NCBI GenBank assembly: GCA_016206405.1
Contig: JACQRQ010000008.1
Span: forward strand, 1 to 7,073
Source: Elusimicrobiota bacterium
GTDB lineage: Bacteria; Elusimicrobiota; Elusimicrobia; O2-12-FULL-59-9
Length of the DNA stretch: 7,073 bases
Direction of reading: 5' to 3'
The position numbers and the translations under genes were made by a program. A model generated the notes under the pieces. It made no database searches and was not told where the DNA came from. It saw nothing but the letters and a program-made list of their open reading frames with translations. Position 1 is the stretch's first letter. Each line of letters begins with the position of its first letter. Positions 1 to 6,686 of the stretch are shown here, one piece after another.

Positions 1-849
1 GCCGACGAACTGCGGCAGGAGGGCGTGAAGGTGGTGCGGCCCCTGAGCGGCCTCAAAGTTCACAGCAAGATGACGCAGGTTTTCCGCAAAGAGGACGGAG
101 TGGAAGTTTCCTATCTGCACCTGGGAACGGGAAATTATCATCCCACGACCGCGCGGCAGTACACCGATTTGGGGCTGCTGACCGCCGACGCCGACCTGGG
201 ACGGGAGATCGCGATCTATTTCGACGCCATCATCCACCACAAGCTCCCCTCGGGTTTCAGCGAGATACTCATCGCTCCCGGAAATCTCCTGGAGCAGATG
301 CTGGCCATGATCCGCGAGGAAACGCGCGTTCAAAGGGAGGGCGGCCGGGGCCACATCATCGCGAAAATGAACTCGCTGGTCGATCCCAAAATTATCTCGG
401 CCCTTTACGAGGCCTCGGCCGCCGGAGTCCGTGTGGACCTTTTGATCCGCGGCATTTGCTGCTTGAGACCCGGCCTCAAGGACCTCAGCGAAAATATCCG
501 GGTCGTGAGCGTCATCGACCGCTATTTGGAGCACAGCCGCGTCTACTATTTCCGGGCCGCGGGCGCGGATAAAATCTATCTCTCCAGCGCCGACTGGATG
601 CCGCGCAATTTCTTCATGCGCTACGAGCTCGCCTTCCCCGTCAAGGACCCGGCTCTAAAAAAATATATCCGCAGCGTGGTTCTGGAAAACGGTCTCCAAG
701 ACAACGTCAAGGCCTGGCAGCTCAAGCCGGATGGAACCTACGCCCGCGTTCCCACCCCAAAATCCGGAAAGATCATCCGCTCGCAGTTTCTCTTCGAGTC
801 CCTGGCCAGGACACGCTACTGGCAAACCGCCCTGCACAAAAGAAGCTAG
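1..849 (+). CDS. ppk1: Polyphosphate kinase 1 (PPK1), C-terminal part, 5' end outside window
   Basis: PPK1 reversibly transfers the terminal phosphate of ATP to a growing inorganic polyphosphate chain through a phosphohistidine intermediate. The frame is open from base 1, so the GTG at 25 is an internal codon, not the start. 282 residues are visible. They contain the first phospholipase-D-like histidine motif KVHSKM (His at 61-63), the family stretches HLGTGNY and YTDLGLLTAD, and the second histidine motif RYLEHSR (His at 532-534). The two histidines lie 157 residues apart, the same as His435 and His592 of E. coli PPK1 as I recall the numbering. The end (AWQLKPDGTY, then IRSQ) also fits the family. 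About 430 N-terminal residues should lie to the left. The TAG stop overlaps the stop of the convergent CYTH gene. The identification is secure; whether the missing part is intact cannot be seen. Confidence 0.96.
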   Translation, partial: ADELRQEGVKVVRPLSGLKVHSKMTQVFRKEDGVEVSYLHLGTGNYHPTTARQYTDLGLLTADADLGREIAIYFDAIIHHKLPSGFSEILIAPGNLLEQMLAMIREETRVQREGGRGHIIAKMNSLVDPKIISALYEASAAGVRVDLLIRGICCLRPGLKDLSENIRVVSVIDRYLEHSRVYYFRAAGADKIYLSSADWMPRNFFMRYELAFPVKDPALKKYIRSVVLENGLQDNVKAWQLKPDGTYARVPTPKSGKIIRSQFLFESLARTRYWQTALHKRS

Positions 850-1637
850 CGCCCGCGCCGCTCCAGCGCCACGAAGCAGGAGGCGCAGCGGCGGTATTTG
901 TCCAGGCGCTCCGGATGCAGGTCGAAACGGGCGGCGACGCTCCGGTCGAACTTCAACAGCTCGGAAATGTTTTCGATCTTGGATTTGAGGTCCCCTTCCT
1001 CGGATTTGATTTCATTTTCATACTCCCAGAAGGTGGAAAGGGAATGGACTCCGCTGCGGCTGATGTGGAAGGCGAAGAGGCGGTCCACGGAGGGCTCCAG
1101 GAAAGCGGCGCCCAAATCAAGGATGAATTTCTCCTTTTGATACAGGCACAGGATGGGCCCCTTGGATATCCGCGATAAAACAGCCCGGCCCAAATGCCGG
1201 CGCAGCGCCAAAGTCATCGCGGCGGGCGCCTGGGTCGCGAGAATATCGCGCACCGTCGTGTCGGTGAAGTGCACGACGCTGTGGTGGCTCTCCTCCAGGA
1301 TCACGCGCTCCAGGCGCTGGGAGGAAAACTCCGAGCGGTAGAGAAGCCCGTCTTTATGAAACCCCGGCCCCTTGTACTGGAGATAAACTTTGGAGCCGTC
1401 GCCCTTATAGCGCAGGCGCAGGCTCGCCCCGGATTTTAACAGCGCCATGTCCGGAGTGTCGAGGAATTGGTCGAAAAAAGTCCTTTTTTTGGAATGCCGG
1501 ATCTGCCTGCGGCCGGCCAGATAGTCCTTGAGTTCCTGCGCGTCCTCCGGGAGAACGCGCTTCTTGGACTCGATTTCAATATGCTTAAAATCGTCGATGC
1601 CAAGGCGGCGGCATATGCCCTTCAGCAGCGATTTCAC
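846..1637 (-). CDS. CYTH/VTC-like triphosphate tunnel metalloenzyme-fold protein
   Basis: This 263-residue protein has the marks of the triphosphate tunnel family, which binds triphosphate or polyphosphate with a divalent metal inside a beta-barrel. The N-terminal ExExK motif is E21-I-E23-S-K25. It is followed by FLDTPDMALLKSGASLRLR (59-76), YLQYKG (85-90), the RSEF strand (101-104), QKEKFILDLG (167-176), an acidic strand with E205/E207/E209, and a late basic DKYRR (246-250). No CHAD or SPX domain is present. The GTG start (1635-1637) is chosen because it keeps ExExK near the N-terminus and no upstream room exists: the sulP stop is 18 bases away. A G-run about five bases upstream could serve as a weak ribosome-binding site. 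The C-terminus carries CxxC (C251, C254), unusual to my knowledge. The convergent position against ppk1 suggests a role with polyphosphate or triphosphate. Whether it hydrolyses, synthesises or only binds is not decidable here. Confidence 0.85.
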   Translation of the reverse strand: MKSLLKGICRRLGIDDFKHIEIESKKRVLPEDAQELKDYLAGRRQIRHSKKRTFFDQFLDTPDMALLKSGASLRLRYKGDGSKVYLQYKGPGFHKDGLLYRSEFSSQRLERVILEESHHSVVHFTDTTVRDILATQAPAAMTLALRRHLGRAVLSRISKGPILCLYQKEKFILDLGAAFLEPSVDRLFAFHISRSGVHSLSTFWEYENEIKSEEGDLKSKIENISELLKFDRSVAARFDLHPERLDKYRRCASCFVALERRGR

Positions 1638-1655
1638 AGCGGCCCCCCGGCGGCG

Positions 1656-3866
1656 TCAAGATTCATGCAAGGCTCCAAGCTCCGAATCGGTGCGCCTCAA
1701 GCGAATGGCCAGCGCCCGCGCCAGCCGCGCGAATACCTTCAAGCCCAGCAGGGGCCGCTGCAGAGACATCGCGTCGAAGCGTCCCCGGGACAGGGCATAA
1801 ATATCGGTATCGGCCAAAGCGACGGCGTCGGCCGACCTGACCTTCCGGTCCAAAAAGGCCATATCCCCAAAAAAATCGCCGCGCGCGAACGTCGCCAGGT
1901 GGTGGTCGAGTCCCTGCCCGGGCAGGATGATTTTGACGCGGCCCCGCCGGATCAAAAACAGCTCGTCCCCCGCGTCTCCCTGGCCGAAAATCTTTTGCCC
2001 CTTCTTAAACGAGCGTTCCCCGGCGCAGCTCGCGATCGCCTCCAGGGTTTGAGCGTCGAACTCCCGAAGGAGATCGATTTCCCGAAGCGCCAGCATGGAC
2101 TCCTGGGCGTTGCGCAGCATGTTTTCTCCGGCCAAAATCCGGTCTTCGGCCCATTCAATGGCCTGATGCAAGCCATCAAATATTTTCACGTTTCCAGAAG
2201 ACCTCACAAGCCCCAATTGGTGGAAATACGCATCGAGGTCCTGGCCGGTGGGCAGTTGATCGGGAAGCTGGCTGAGCAAGAGGTAGCCTTGCCGGTCGGC
2301 CAGCACGGCGCCGATCTGCTCCAGCATGTGCGCGGCCGTGAAATCCACGGATTGAACGCGGCGCATGCCTAATATGATGTAGCGCCTGAGCTTGAGCTCC
2401 GGTTCCAACTCCGAATAAAGCTGATCCGCCGTTCCAAAAAACAGGCTTCCCTGCAGCTCAAAGACGGCGGTTTGTCCGCCGTTTTTTTCCAGCACCGCCA
2501 TCTCCTCCGGCAGCCGGCGCTGTTTTGAAAATGTCTGGTTGCCGTAGGCCTTGCGGCGGACCACCGAGCCGCGGATCTGATCGCGAATGAAAACTAGGAT
2601 GGCCATGAACAGTCCCGTCCCGGCGGCGGCGATCAAATCCACGCTCAAGGCCACCACCACCACGCTCGCGATCACGATAAAATCAAAGACCGTGGATTTT
2701 TGCCTCAGCAGTTGAAAGCTGTGCCGGTCGAACATCCGGTAAGCGACCATGATCAGGATTCCGGCCAAAGCCGAGAGCGGAATCCACGCGATGAGGTTTC
2801 CCAAAGCCAGGAAAGCGGCCAACACAAACACGCCTTCCAAGATGCCGGATAAACGCGTGCGTCCGCCGCTATGGATATTGACCAACGTCGGCCCCATCGT
2901 GCCCGCGCCGGGCAAAGCGCCCGCCAGCGCCGACGCCAGATTCGCCATGCCTTGCCCGATCAGTTCCCGGTTGGATTGATGGCGGGAACGGGTCAAGGCG
3001 TCCATGACCACGCAGGTTTTAAGCGTGTCCATCGAAAGCAGCAAGGAAAGCGTCAGGCAGGGCATCAGGATGAGGCGCAAATCCTGGCGGCCCAAACTTC
3101 CGGCGCTGCGCCAAAGCCCGCTCAATGAGCTGAAAAACGACTCCCCCGAAGCATGCACCGCGCCGATCACCAGGGGATTGCCGGAGACGGCCAGAAGCTC
3201 GGGGCGGAAGGCTCCCAATCCGAAATAGACCAGGACTCCGGCCGCCAGACCCAGAATCGCCGCCGGAACCGCCCGCGTCATTCTGGGCGCCGCGGCCATG
3301 ACCGCCATCGTCGCGGCGCCCACCGTCCATGCCGGCCAGCGCCACATCGACGGCGACAACACTCCCTGCGACAACGCCGTACCCTTGGCGATCCCCAACA
3401 GCACCGGCAGTTGGCTGAGGAATATCAGCAGCGCCACGCCGCTCATGTAGCCGGTCACCACGGGATACGGGATGTATTTAATCAGCCTGCCGCCCCCGAT
3501 GAGGCCAAAAAATATCTGCAGGGCCCCGGCGAGCGCCGCGGTCATCACCAGCAACAGGGGGATATTGGCGGCGCCCTGCTGGGTCAAAACCGCGGCCAAG
3601 GCCGAGAGCACGGCGGCGGCGGGAGCGCACGGCGCGGAAATCAAGCGCGGCGCGCCGCCGAAAACCGGAGCCACCAGTCCCAGAACGCAGGCCCCCAGGA
3701 TTCCGGCCATGGCGCCGCTGGCGGACGAGCCGGGGCCCAAAGCGGAATAAATGACCACGCCGAAGGCGATGGATTGGGGCAAAGCCACAAGCATCGCGGC
3801 CAAGCCTCCCCAAACATCGCCGGCTAAATCCTTATGCGGCGCCTCTAAACGGCGCTCAATCGTCAT
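1656..3866 (-). CDS. SulP-family anion transporter with STAS and cyclic-nucleotide-binding domains
   Basis: This 736-residue inner-membrane protein is predicted to move an inorganic anion (sulfate, bicarbonate or similar; substrate not readable). Residues about 10-430 form the hydrophobic SulP core, including the GGAPRLISAPCAPAAA segment (70-85) and the family-typical GAGTMGP...GGRTRLS region (320-340). Residues about 463-575 are a STAS domain (VFELQGSLFFGTA; SVDFTAAH with T510 near the usual phospho-acceptor site). Residues about 595-722 are a CRP-type cyclic-nucleotide-binding domain (KKGQKIFGQGDAGDELF, then GDFFGDMAFLD...VRSA). In its phosphate-binding cassette the arginine (R677) is kept but the usual glutamate is D668. 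The ATG start is well bounded: an in-frame TAA lies nine bases upstream and the SulP N-terminus begins normally. There is no Shine-Dalgarno sequence. Similar SulP-STAS-cNMP fusions exist in other bacteria. The CYTH gene follows after 18 bases. Confidence 0.93.
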   Translation of the reverse strand: MTIERRLEAPHKDLAGDVWGGLAAMLVALPQSIAFGVVIYSALGPGSSASGAMAGILGACVLGLVAPVFGGAPRLISAPCAPAAAVLSALAAVLTQQGAANIPLLLVMTAALAGALQIFFGLIGGGRLIKYIPYPVVTGYMSGVALLIFLSQLPVLLGIAKGTALSQGVLSPSMWRWPAWTVGAATMAVMAAAPRMTRAVPAAILGLAAGVLVYFGLGAFRPELLAVSGNPLVIGAVHASGESFFSSLSGLWRSAGSLGRQDLRLILMPCLTLSLLLSMDTLKTCVVMDALTRSRHQSNRELIGQGMANLASALAGALPGAGTMGPTLVNIHSGGRTRLSGILEGVFVLAAFLALGNLIAWIPLSALAGILIMVAYRMFDRHSFQLLRQKSTVFDFIVIASVVVVALSVDLIAAAGTGLFMAILVFIRDQIRGSVVRRKAYGNQTFSKQRRLPEEMAVLEKNGGQTAVFELQGSLFFGTADQLYSELEPELKLRRYIILGMRRVQSVDFTAAHMLEQIGAVLADRQGYLLLSQLPDQLPTGQDLDAYFHQLGLVRSSGNVKIFDGLHQAIEWAEDRILAGENMLRNAQESMLALREIDLLREFDAQTLEAIASCAGERSFKKGQKIFGQGDAGDELFLIRRGRVKIILPGQGLDHHLATFARGDFFGDMAFLDRKVRSADAVALADTDIYALSRGRFDAMSLQRPLLGLKVFARLARALAIRLRRTDSELGALHES
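2460..2488 (+). terminator. Terminator-like hairpin plus T-tract, antisense inside sulP
   Basis: On the + strand, ACGGCGG (2464-2470), loop TTTGT and CCGCCGT (2476-2482) form a perfect seven-pair stem that runs straight into six T residues (2483-2488). Upstream A-rich bases (2460-2463) could pair with the T-tract, including one G-T wobble. This is the textbook shape of a Rho-independent terminator for + strand transcription. It lies within the sulP coding sequence, over the linker between membrane core and STAS domain (residues 460-468). In the sulP sense direction the hairpin is followed by CTTTGAG, so it should not terminate sulP mRNA efficiently. Function is inferred from shape only, and a chance coding coincidence is possible. 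Confidence 0.45.
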
Positions 3867-3877
3867 GCGGGCATTTT

Positions 3878-3883
3878 ATTGTA
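3878..3883 (-). promoter_or_regulatory. Possible -10 box for sulP-CYTH unit
   Basis: On the - strand the hexamer TACAAT matches the sigma-70 -10 consensus at five of six positions and sits 11 bases before the sulP ATG. It would place transcription start within about five bases of the start codon, giving a nearly leaderless mRNA. That fits the absence of a Shine-Dalgarno sequence. No good -35 hexamer is seen 16-18 bases upstream, so this is a weak prediction; an activator-dependent promoter would be one way around the missing -35. Confidence 0.3.
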
Positions 3884-3884
3884 T

Positions 3885-3897
3885 TTTCGAATCGAAA
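3885..3897. repeat. 13-base perfect inverted repeat upstream of sulP, possible operator
   Basis: TTTCGA, a single A, then TCGAAA form a perfect palindrome with six-base arms. It occupies the only sizeable intergenic gap on the - strand (3867-3928) and lies immediately upstream of the candidate -10 box. A one-base centre is too short for an RNA hairpin, so a dimeric regulator binding DNA is the more natural reading. Short A+T-rich palindromes can arise by chance, and no known regulator consensus is recognised. Confidence 0.35.
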
Positions 3898-3928
3898 CCA
3901 AGGCGGAGTGCGCGCCGGATTCAATAAA

Positions 3929-4459
3929 TCACGCCGGCGGCGGAAAGCGATAGGCGTAAACTCCATGCTCCTTGTCCTCGTTGAAGGGCGCCCAATTCTC
4001 GAAGATGAAGGCATTGGAGACCACGACGGCCCCCGGCTTGAGCTGCGCCTCCAAGAGACGCTTGAGCTCGGCCATGCGGTAGGGCATCAGATACACGAAC
4101 ACCACGTCCGCGTCCGCCACGCGAGCCCGCCACAGATTTCCCCAGCGGACGCGAACCTTGCCGCGAAACGGAGAGAGAAGAGCCTTCGTCTTCGAATAAA
4201 TGACCAGAAACGGATTGATGTCGATGCCGACGGTCTCGGCCCCTCCGGCGGCGGCCAGAAACAGCAGCCTCCCGTCCCCGGAGCCCAGGTCATAGGCCTT
4301 CATGCCGGGTTTGAGGTCCGCGAGGGCGACCATCGCCCGGCATACCGGATGGGTCGATGGAACGTACGGCGCCGCGCTCCAAGTGCCGAACAAGTCCCAG
4401 AGAATTTCAAACCCCAATAGGCAGATGCCGGTTGAGAGGAGAAAAAAAACGAGGTCCAC
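3929..4459 (-). CDS. Membrane-anchored class I SAM-dependent methyltransferase, FAM173-like
   Basis: The 176-residue product begins with a hydrophobic segment (residues 2-21) that should anchor it in the membrane. A compact Rossmann methyltransferase domain follows. Motif I is DLGSGDGR (57-64), which contacts S-adenosylmethionine; GIDINP (78-83) is the post-I acidic loop. The order anchor, then PYVPS (31-35), DLGSGDGR, INPFLVIYS (81-89) and GNLW (107-110) resembles the FAM173/ATPSCKMT family. Eukaryotic members of that family are lysine methyltransferases of mitochondrial ATP synthase subunit c and of the ADP/ATP carrier. The substrate of this bacterial protein is unknown. It starts with GTG (4457-4459), eight bases after the stop of the upstream exported-protein gene. 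A GGAG lies only two bases before the start, so translation may depend on coupling. It ends the four-gene unit running from the right edge. Confidence 0.82.
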   Translation of the reverse strand: MDLVFFLLSTGICLLGFEILWDLFGTWSAAPYVPSTHPVCRAMVALADLKPGMKAYDLGSGDGRLLFLAAAGGAETVGIDINPFLVIYSKTKALLSPFRGKVRVRWGNLWRARVADADVVFVYLMPYRMAELKRLLEAQLKPGAVVVSNAFIFENWAPFNEDKEHGVYAYRFPPPA

Positions 4460-4467
4460 GGCTCCGC

Positions 4468-5586
4468 TCAGGGATTTAGGCCCCTTTCGACGGCGTCGTC
4501 CAGCTGCTTCAGGGCGGGGGTATGCGCGGCGATCGATGGGGCGGCTGGCAGCTCGCTCATGGCTTTTTTCAGGTCGGCGTCAAGATTGTTTAAAATCAGG
4601 CTCGTCGACACATCCGCCCAAAAGAGCGCCTCGTGCTCCATGAGCTTGTCCATTTCCGCGCCGAAAGACTCGATGTCCGGGCGGGGCGATGGAAAGTCGG
4701 CGTCCCATTGATAGCCTCCCCAGAATTTTTTCTTGTAGCCGTGCCGGCGCCTCCATTCGGCGCTGTCGAAAAAAACACGGATGTCGTCGCCCAGGCCGAT
4801 GATCCATGGGTTGTGATGGGTCGGCTCGACGGGAACGACGAGGAGTTGAACCTTGACCGGAATGTGCCAAATCCGGACATAGAAAACGAGAGGATGCTCG
4901 CCCGCCAGACCGCCGGGGCCGTAGCGCAGGGGCGTTTTTTGTTTTAAGCGTTGATAAGCTTCCGGTATCTCGTGGCCGGCGAGCGCGAAGGAACCGGCCC
5001 CCTCGACAGGACTCAATGCATCGGATTCGAGAAGCGACTGCGCCCGCCGCTTGGCCCACATTTCCCACACGCCCGTCAGGGCGCGGTCGTAGCGCGCGCC
5101 CAAATCCTGGGGCATCGGGAGATCTTCGTCGCCGATCGTCTTCCAAAAATAGCCGGCGCCGGGCCTCAGGGCGTAGCCATGATGATGCCGCCACAGCAGC
5201 ATCATCCGGTCGGCCTCCCCATCCCAGCCCAGCCGCACATTAAGCGCGGCGACCTGCCTGCGGTCCGCCGTCGTTTGAACCTCGGCCCACGCTTTGTGGT
5301 ACCACATTCTAAGGCGCAGGCGGCCCTGGGTCCTGGCCGCATCCGTCCACTCAACGCCCCCGGCGGGCGTCAGCATCTCGTCGCCGGGCTCCCAATTTTG
5401 CGCTCCGATGCCGGGCTCCAAATAGGGCGCGAACAACCTGACGTCAAAATCCCTTGAAACGGTTTGTCCTTGAAGCGCCGGAGCCTGCGCGGGAAGAGCG
5501 GGTTTTTTGCCGGCATAGACTCGCCAAGGAACCCACACGGCGGCGGTCGAAACGGCGGCAATAATCCAGAGTCGGCTCGGTTTCAT
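4468..5586 (-). CDS. Exported Trp-rich protein of unknown function
   Basis: I do not recognise this 372-residue protein. Residues 1-25 look like a Sec signal peptide: a basic start, a hydrophobic core (7-20) and a possible signal peptidase I site after V-Y-A25. There is no lipobox cysteine, so a periplasmic or secreted location is inferred. A Pro/Ala-rich linker (29-38) follows. The mature part holds about 17 tryptophans and several aromatic/histidine clusters: WYHKAW (95-100), WRHHHGY (132-138), THHNPW (256-261) and FWGGYQW (288-294). Alternating hydrophobic strands such as VFYVRIWHIPVKVQLLVVPV (234-253) suggest a beta-rich fold. The tail (about 309-372) looks helical. The ATG lies seven bases after the stop of the AI-2E-family gene with no Shine-Dalgarno sequence (CGCCCC precedes it), so coupled translation is likely. 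The frame is intact and runs end to end in the operon, which supports a real gene. Confidence 0.8.
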   Translation of the reverse strand: MKPSRLWIIAAVSTAAVWVPWRVYAGKKPALPAQAPALQGQTVSRDFDVRLFAPYLEPGIGAQNWEPGDEMLTPAGGVEWTDAARTQGRLRLRMWYHKAWAEVQTTADRRQVAALNVRLGWDGEADRMMLLWRHHHGYALRPGAGYFWKTIGDEDLPMPQDLGARYDRALTGVWEMWAKRRAQSLLESDALSPVEGAGSFALAGHEIPEAYQRLKQKTPLRYGPGGLAGEHPLVFYVRIWHIPVKVQLLVVPVEPTHHNPWIIGLGDDIRVFFDSAEWRRRHGYKKKFWGGYQWDADFPSPRPDIESFGAEMDKLMEHEALFWADVSTSLILNNLDADLKKAMSELPAAPSIAAHTPALKQLDDAVERGLNP

Positions 5587-5593
5587 GGGGCGA

Positions 5594-6682
5594 TCACACG
5601 ATGGGAATTTCGGCGGCCTTTTTGAAAACGGACTGGTAATCGCGGCGGCCGGCGTTGTACCATTCCCAAAACACCTCGATAAAAACTTTGATCACGCAGG
5701 CGATGGGAACGGCGAAGAGGATGCCGGCGAAGCCGATCATCTCCGCGCCGCAGAAAATCGCCATCAGAATAAGAAGCGGATGCAGCTCGACCGCGTTTTC
5801 CAGGATGATGGGCTGCAAGACCCAATCATCCAGGAAGCGCGCACCCGCGAACAGCGCCAAGACCTGCACTACGGGCTGCCACGCCTGAAACTGATAGAGC
5901 GCCGCCGCGCTTCCTAAAATGGCCCCCACCACCGGCCCCACATAAGGAATGAGGCCGCTGATGCCGGCGACAAGGGCGATTTCCAGAGCGTAATCCAAGC
6001 CGATGGCCCAAAGCCCGATTAATGACAATAACCCGATGATGGTCGCGTCGAGCGCCATCCCCCGGAGGTAATTGCCCATCGCCCCGTCGATGCGGCAAAC
6101 CAGGCTGACCACGTTTTCCACATGCCGGCTCGGACATATGCGGATGAGGAAGTTCAACAGGGCGGGGCCTTCCAGCAGGGCGAAGAAAGAGATGAACGGC
6201 ACCAGAAAAAGCAGCGTTAAAATAGAGAAAAGCCCTTTGGCGAACGACGGCATATGGCTCAGGCCGGACATCGCCAGGTGGCTCATCTGCTCGCTGAGCG
6301 CCTCCAAAGGCTGCTGCAGTTGAGGCACGGCCACCTCGACGGTGTGGCGGAAACCCATCAAAAATTCCTTAGACTGCTGCCAGTAACCCGGAACGCTCTC
6401 TCGAATCGTGGATGCGTGATCGCCCAAGTAAACGGTCGAGACCGTCGCCGCGTAGGCCAACGCCGCGAGCGCGCCCACATAAATCGCCGCCACGACGCGG
6501 TCGCGCCGGAACCCACGGAGCTCAAAATACCGGACCAGAGGATTTAAGATGTAGGCCACGGTGAAGCCCAAAACAAAGGGGAAGAGCACGGAGCGGATCA
6601 AAATGGCGAGGTACGCGATAAAGCATACGGCGAACAAAACGGCGAAGAAACGGATCAGGCGGGTCGCATCGTCGCTTTTCAT
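5594..6682 (-). CDS. AI-2E/PerM-family membrane transporter
   Basis: This 362-residue integral membrane protein fits the AI-2E transporter family (PerM/YdiK/TqsA, formerly UPF0118) in length and layout. There are two N-terminal membrane segments (about 11-29 and 32-50), then another (65-86), and a soluble amphipathic stretch (88-145) typical of the family. Further hydrophobic segments follow at 150-170, 212-245, 245-262, 270-282, 302-318 and 318-340. Diagnostic motifs are the NYLRG region (204-208), SGLIPYVGPVVGA (242-254), DDWVLQPII (285-293) and ELHPLLIL (299-306). Members have been linked to autoinducer-2 export or to sodium/proton antiport, so the substrate stays open. The ATG (6680-6682) is four bases past the stop of the upstream cyclic-nucleotide-binding gene and lacks a Shine-Dalgarno sequence. 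The exported-protein gene follows after seven bases. Confidence 0.92.
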   Translation of the reverse strand: MKSDDATRLIRFFAVLFAVCFIAYLAILIRSVLFPFVLGFTVAYILNPLVRYFELRGFRRDRVVAAIYVGALAALAYAATVSTVYLGDHASTIRESVPGYWQQSKEFLMGFRHTVEVAVPQLQQPLEALSEQMSHLAMSGLSHMPSFAKGLFSILTLLFLVPFISFFALLEGPALLNFLIRICPSRHVENVVSLVCRIDGAMGNYLRGMALDATIIGLLSLIGLWAIGLDYALEIALVAGISGLIPYVGPVVGAILGSAAALYQFQAWQPVVQVLALFAGARFLDDWVLQPIILENAVELHPLLILMAIFCGAEMIGFAGILFAVPIACVIKVFIEVFWEWYNAGRRDYQSVFKKAAEIPIV

Positions 6683-6686
6683 CGGC

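Noticed and set aside
25..27. GTG at 25 as the start of a short ppk1-like gene
   Set aside because: The frame is open upstream to base 1 with residues that fit PPK1, and a start here would fall in the middle of the catalytic domain.
820..900. Intrinsic terminator at the ppk1/CYTH junction
   Set aside because: Only short stems (4-5 pairs) without a proper T-tract are found on either strand.
1474..1490. A-run and T-run (AAAAAAG / CTTTTTTT) in the CYTH gene as a terminator or programmed frameshift site
   Set aside because: It encodes the lysine/phenylalanine stretch SKKRTFF in an intact frame. The codon phase does not match a classical slippery heptamer, and the repeat centre is too short for a hairpin.
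1467..2372. Long + strand open frame opposite sulP and the CYTH gene (301 codons)
   Set aside because: It lies antisense to two well-supported genes, has low-complexity Gln/Arg/Pro-rich composition typical of G+C-rich shadow frames, and shows no recognisable domain.
3153..3827. + strand open frame of 224 codons opposite the SulP membrane core
   Set aside because: Its Gly/Arg/Gln/His-rich translation mirrors the complement of a hydrophobic membrane coding sequence; it has no domain and no start signal.
3911..3941. CGCCGG...CCGGCG hairpin around the methyltransferase stop as its terminator
   Set aside because: The stem is six pairs with a 15-base loop and no T-tract follows on the - strand, so it is not convincing.
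4951..5457. + strand open frame opposite the exported-protein gene
   Set aside because: Considered because the opposite gene is unrecognised, but the - strand frame has a signal peptide, full length and operon spacing, while this one has none of these.
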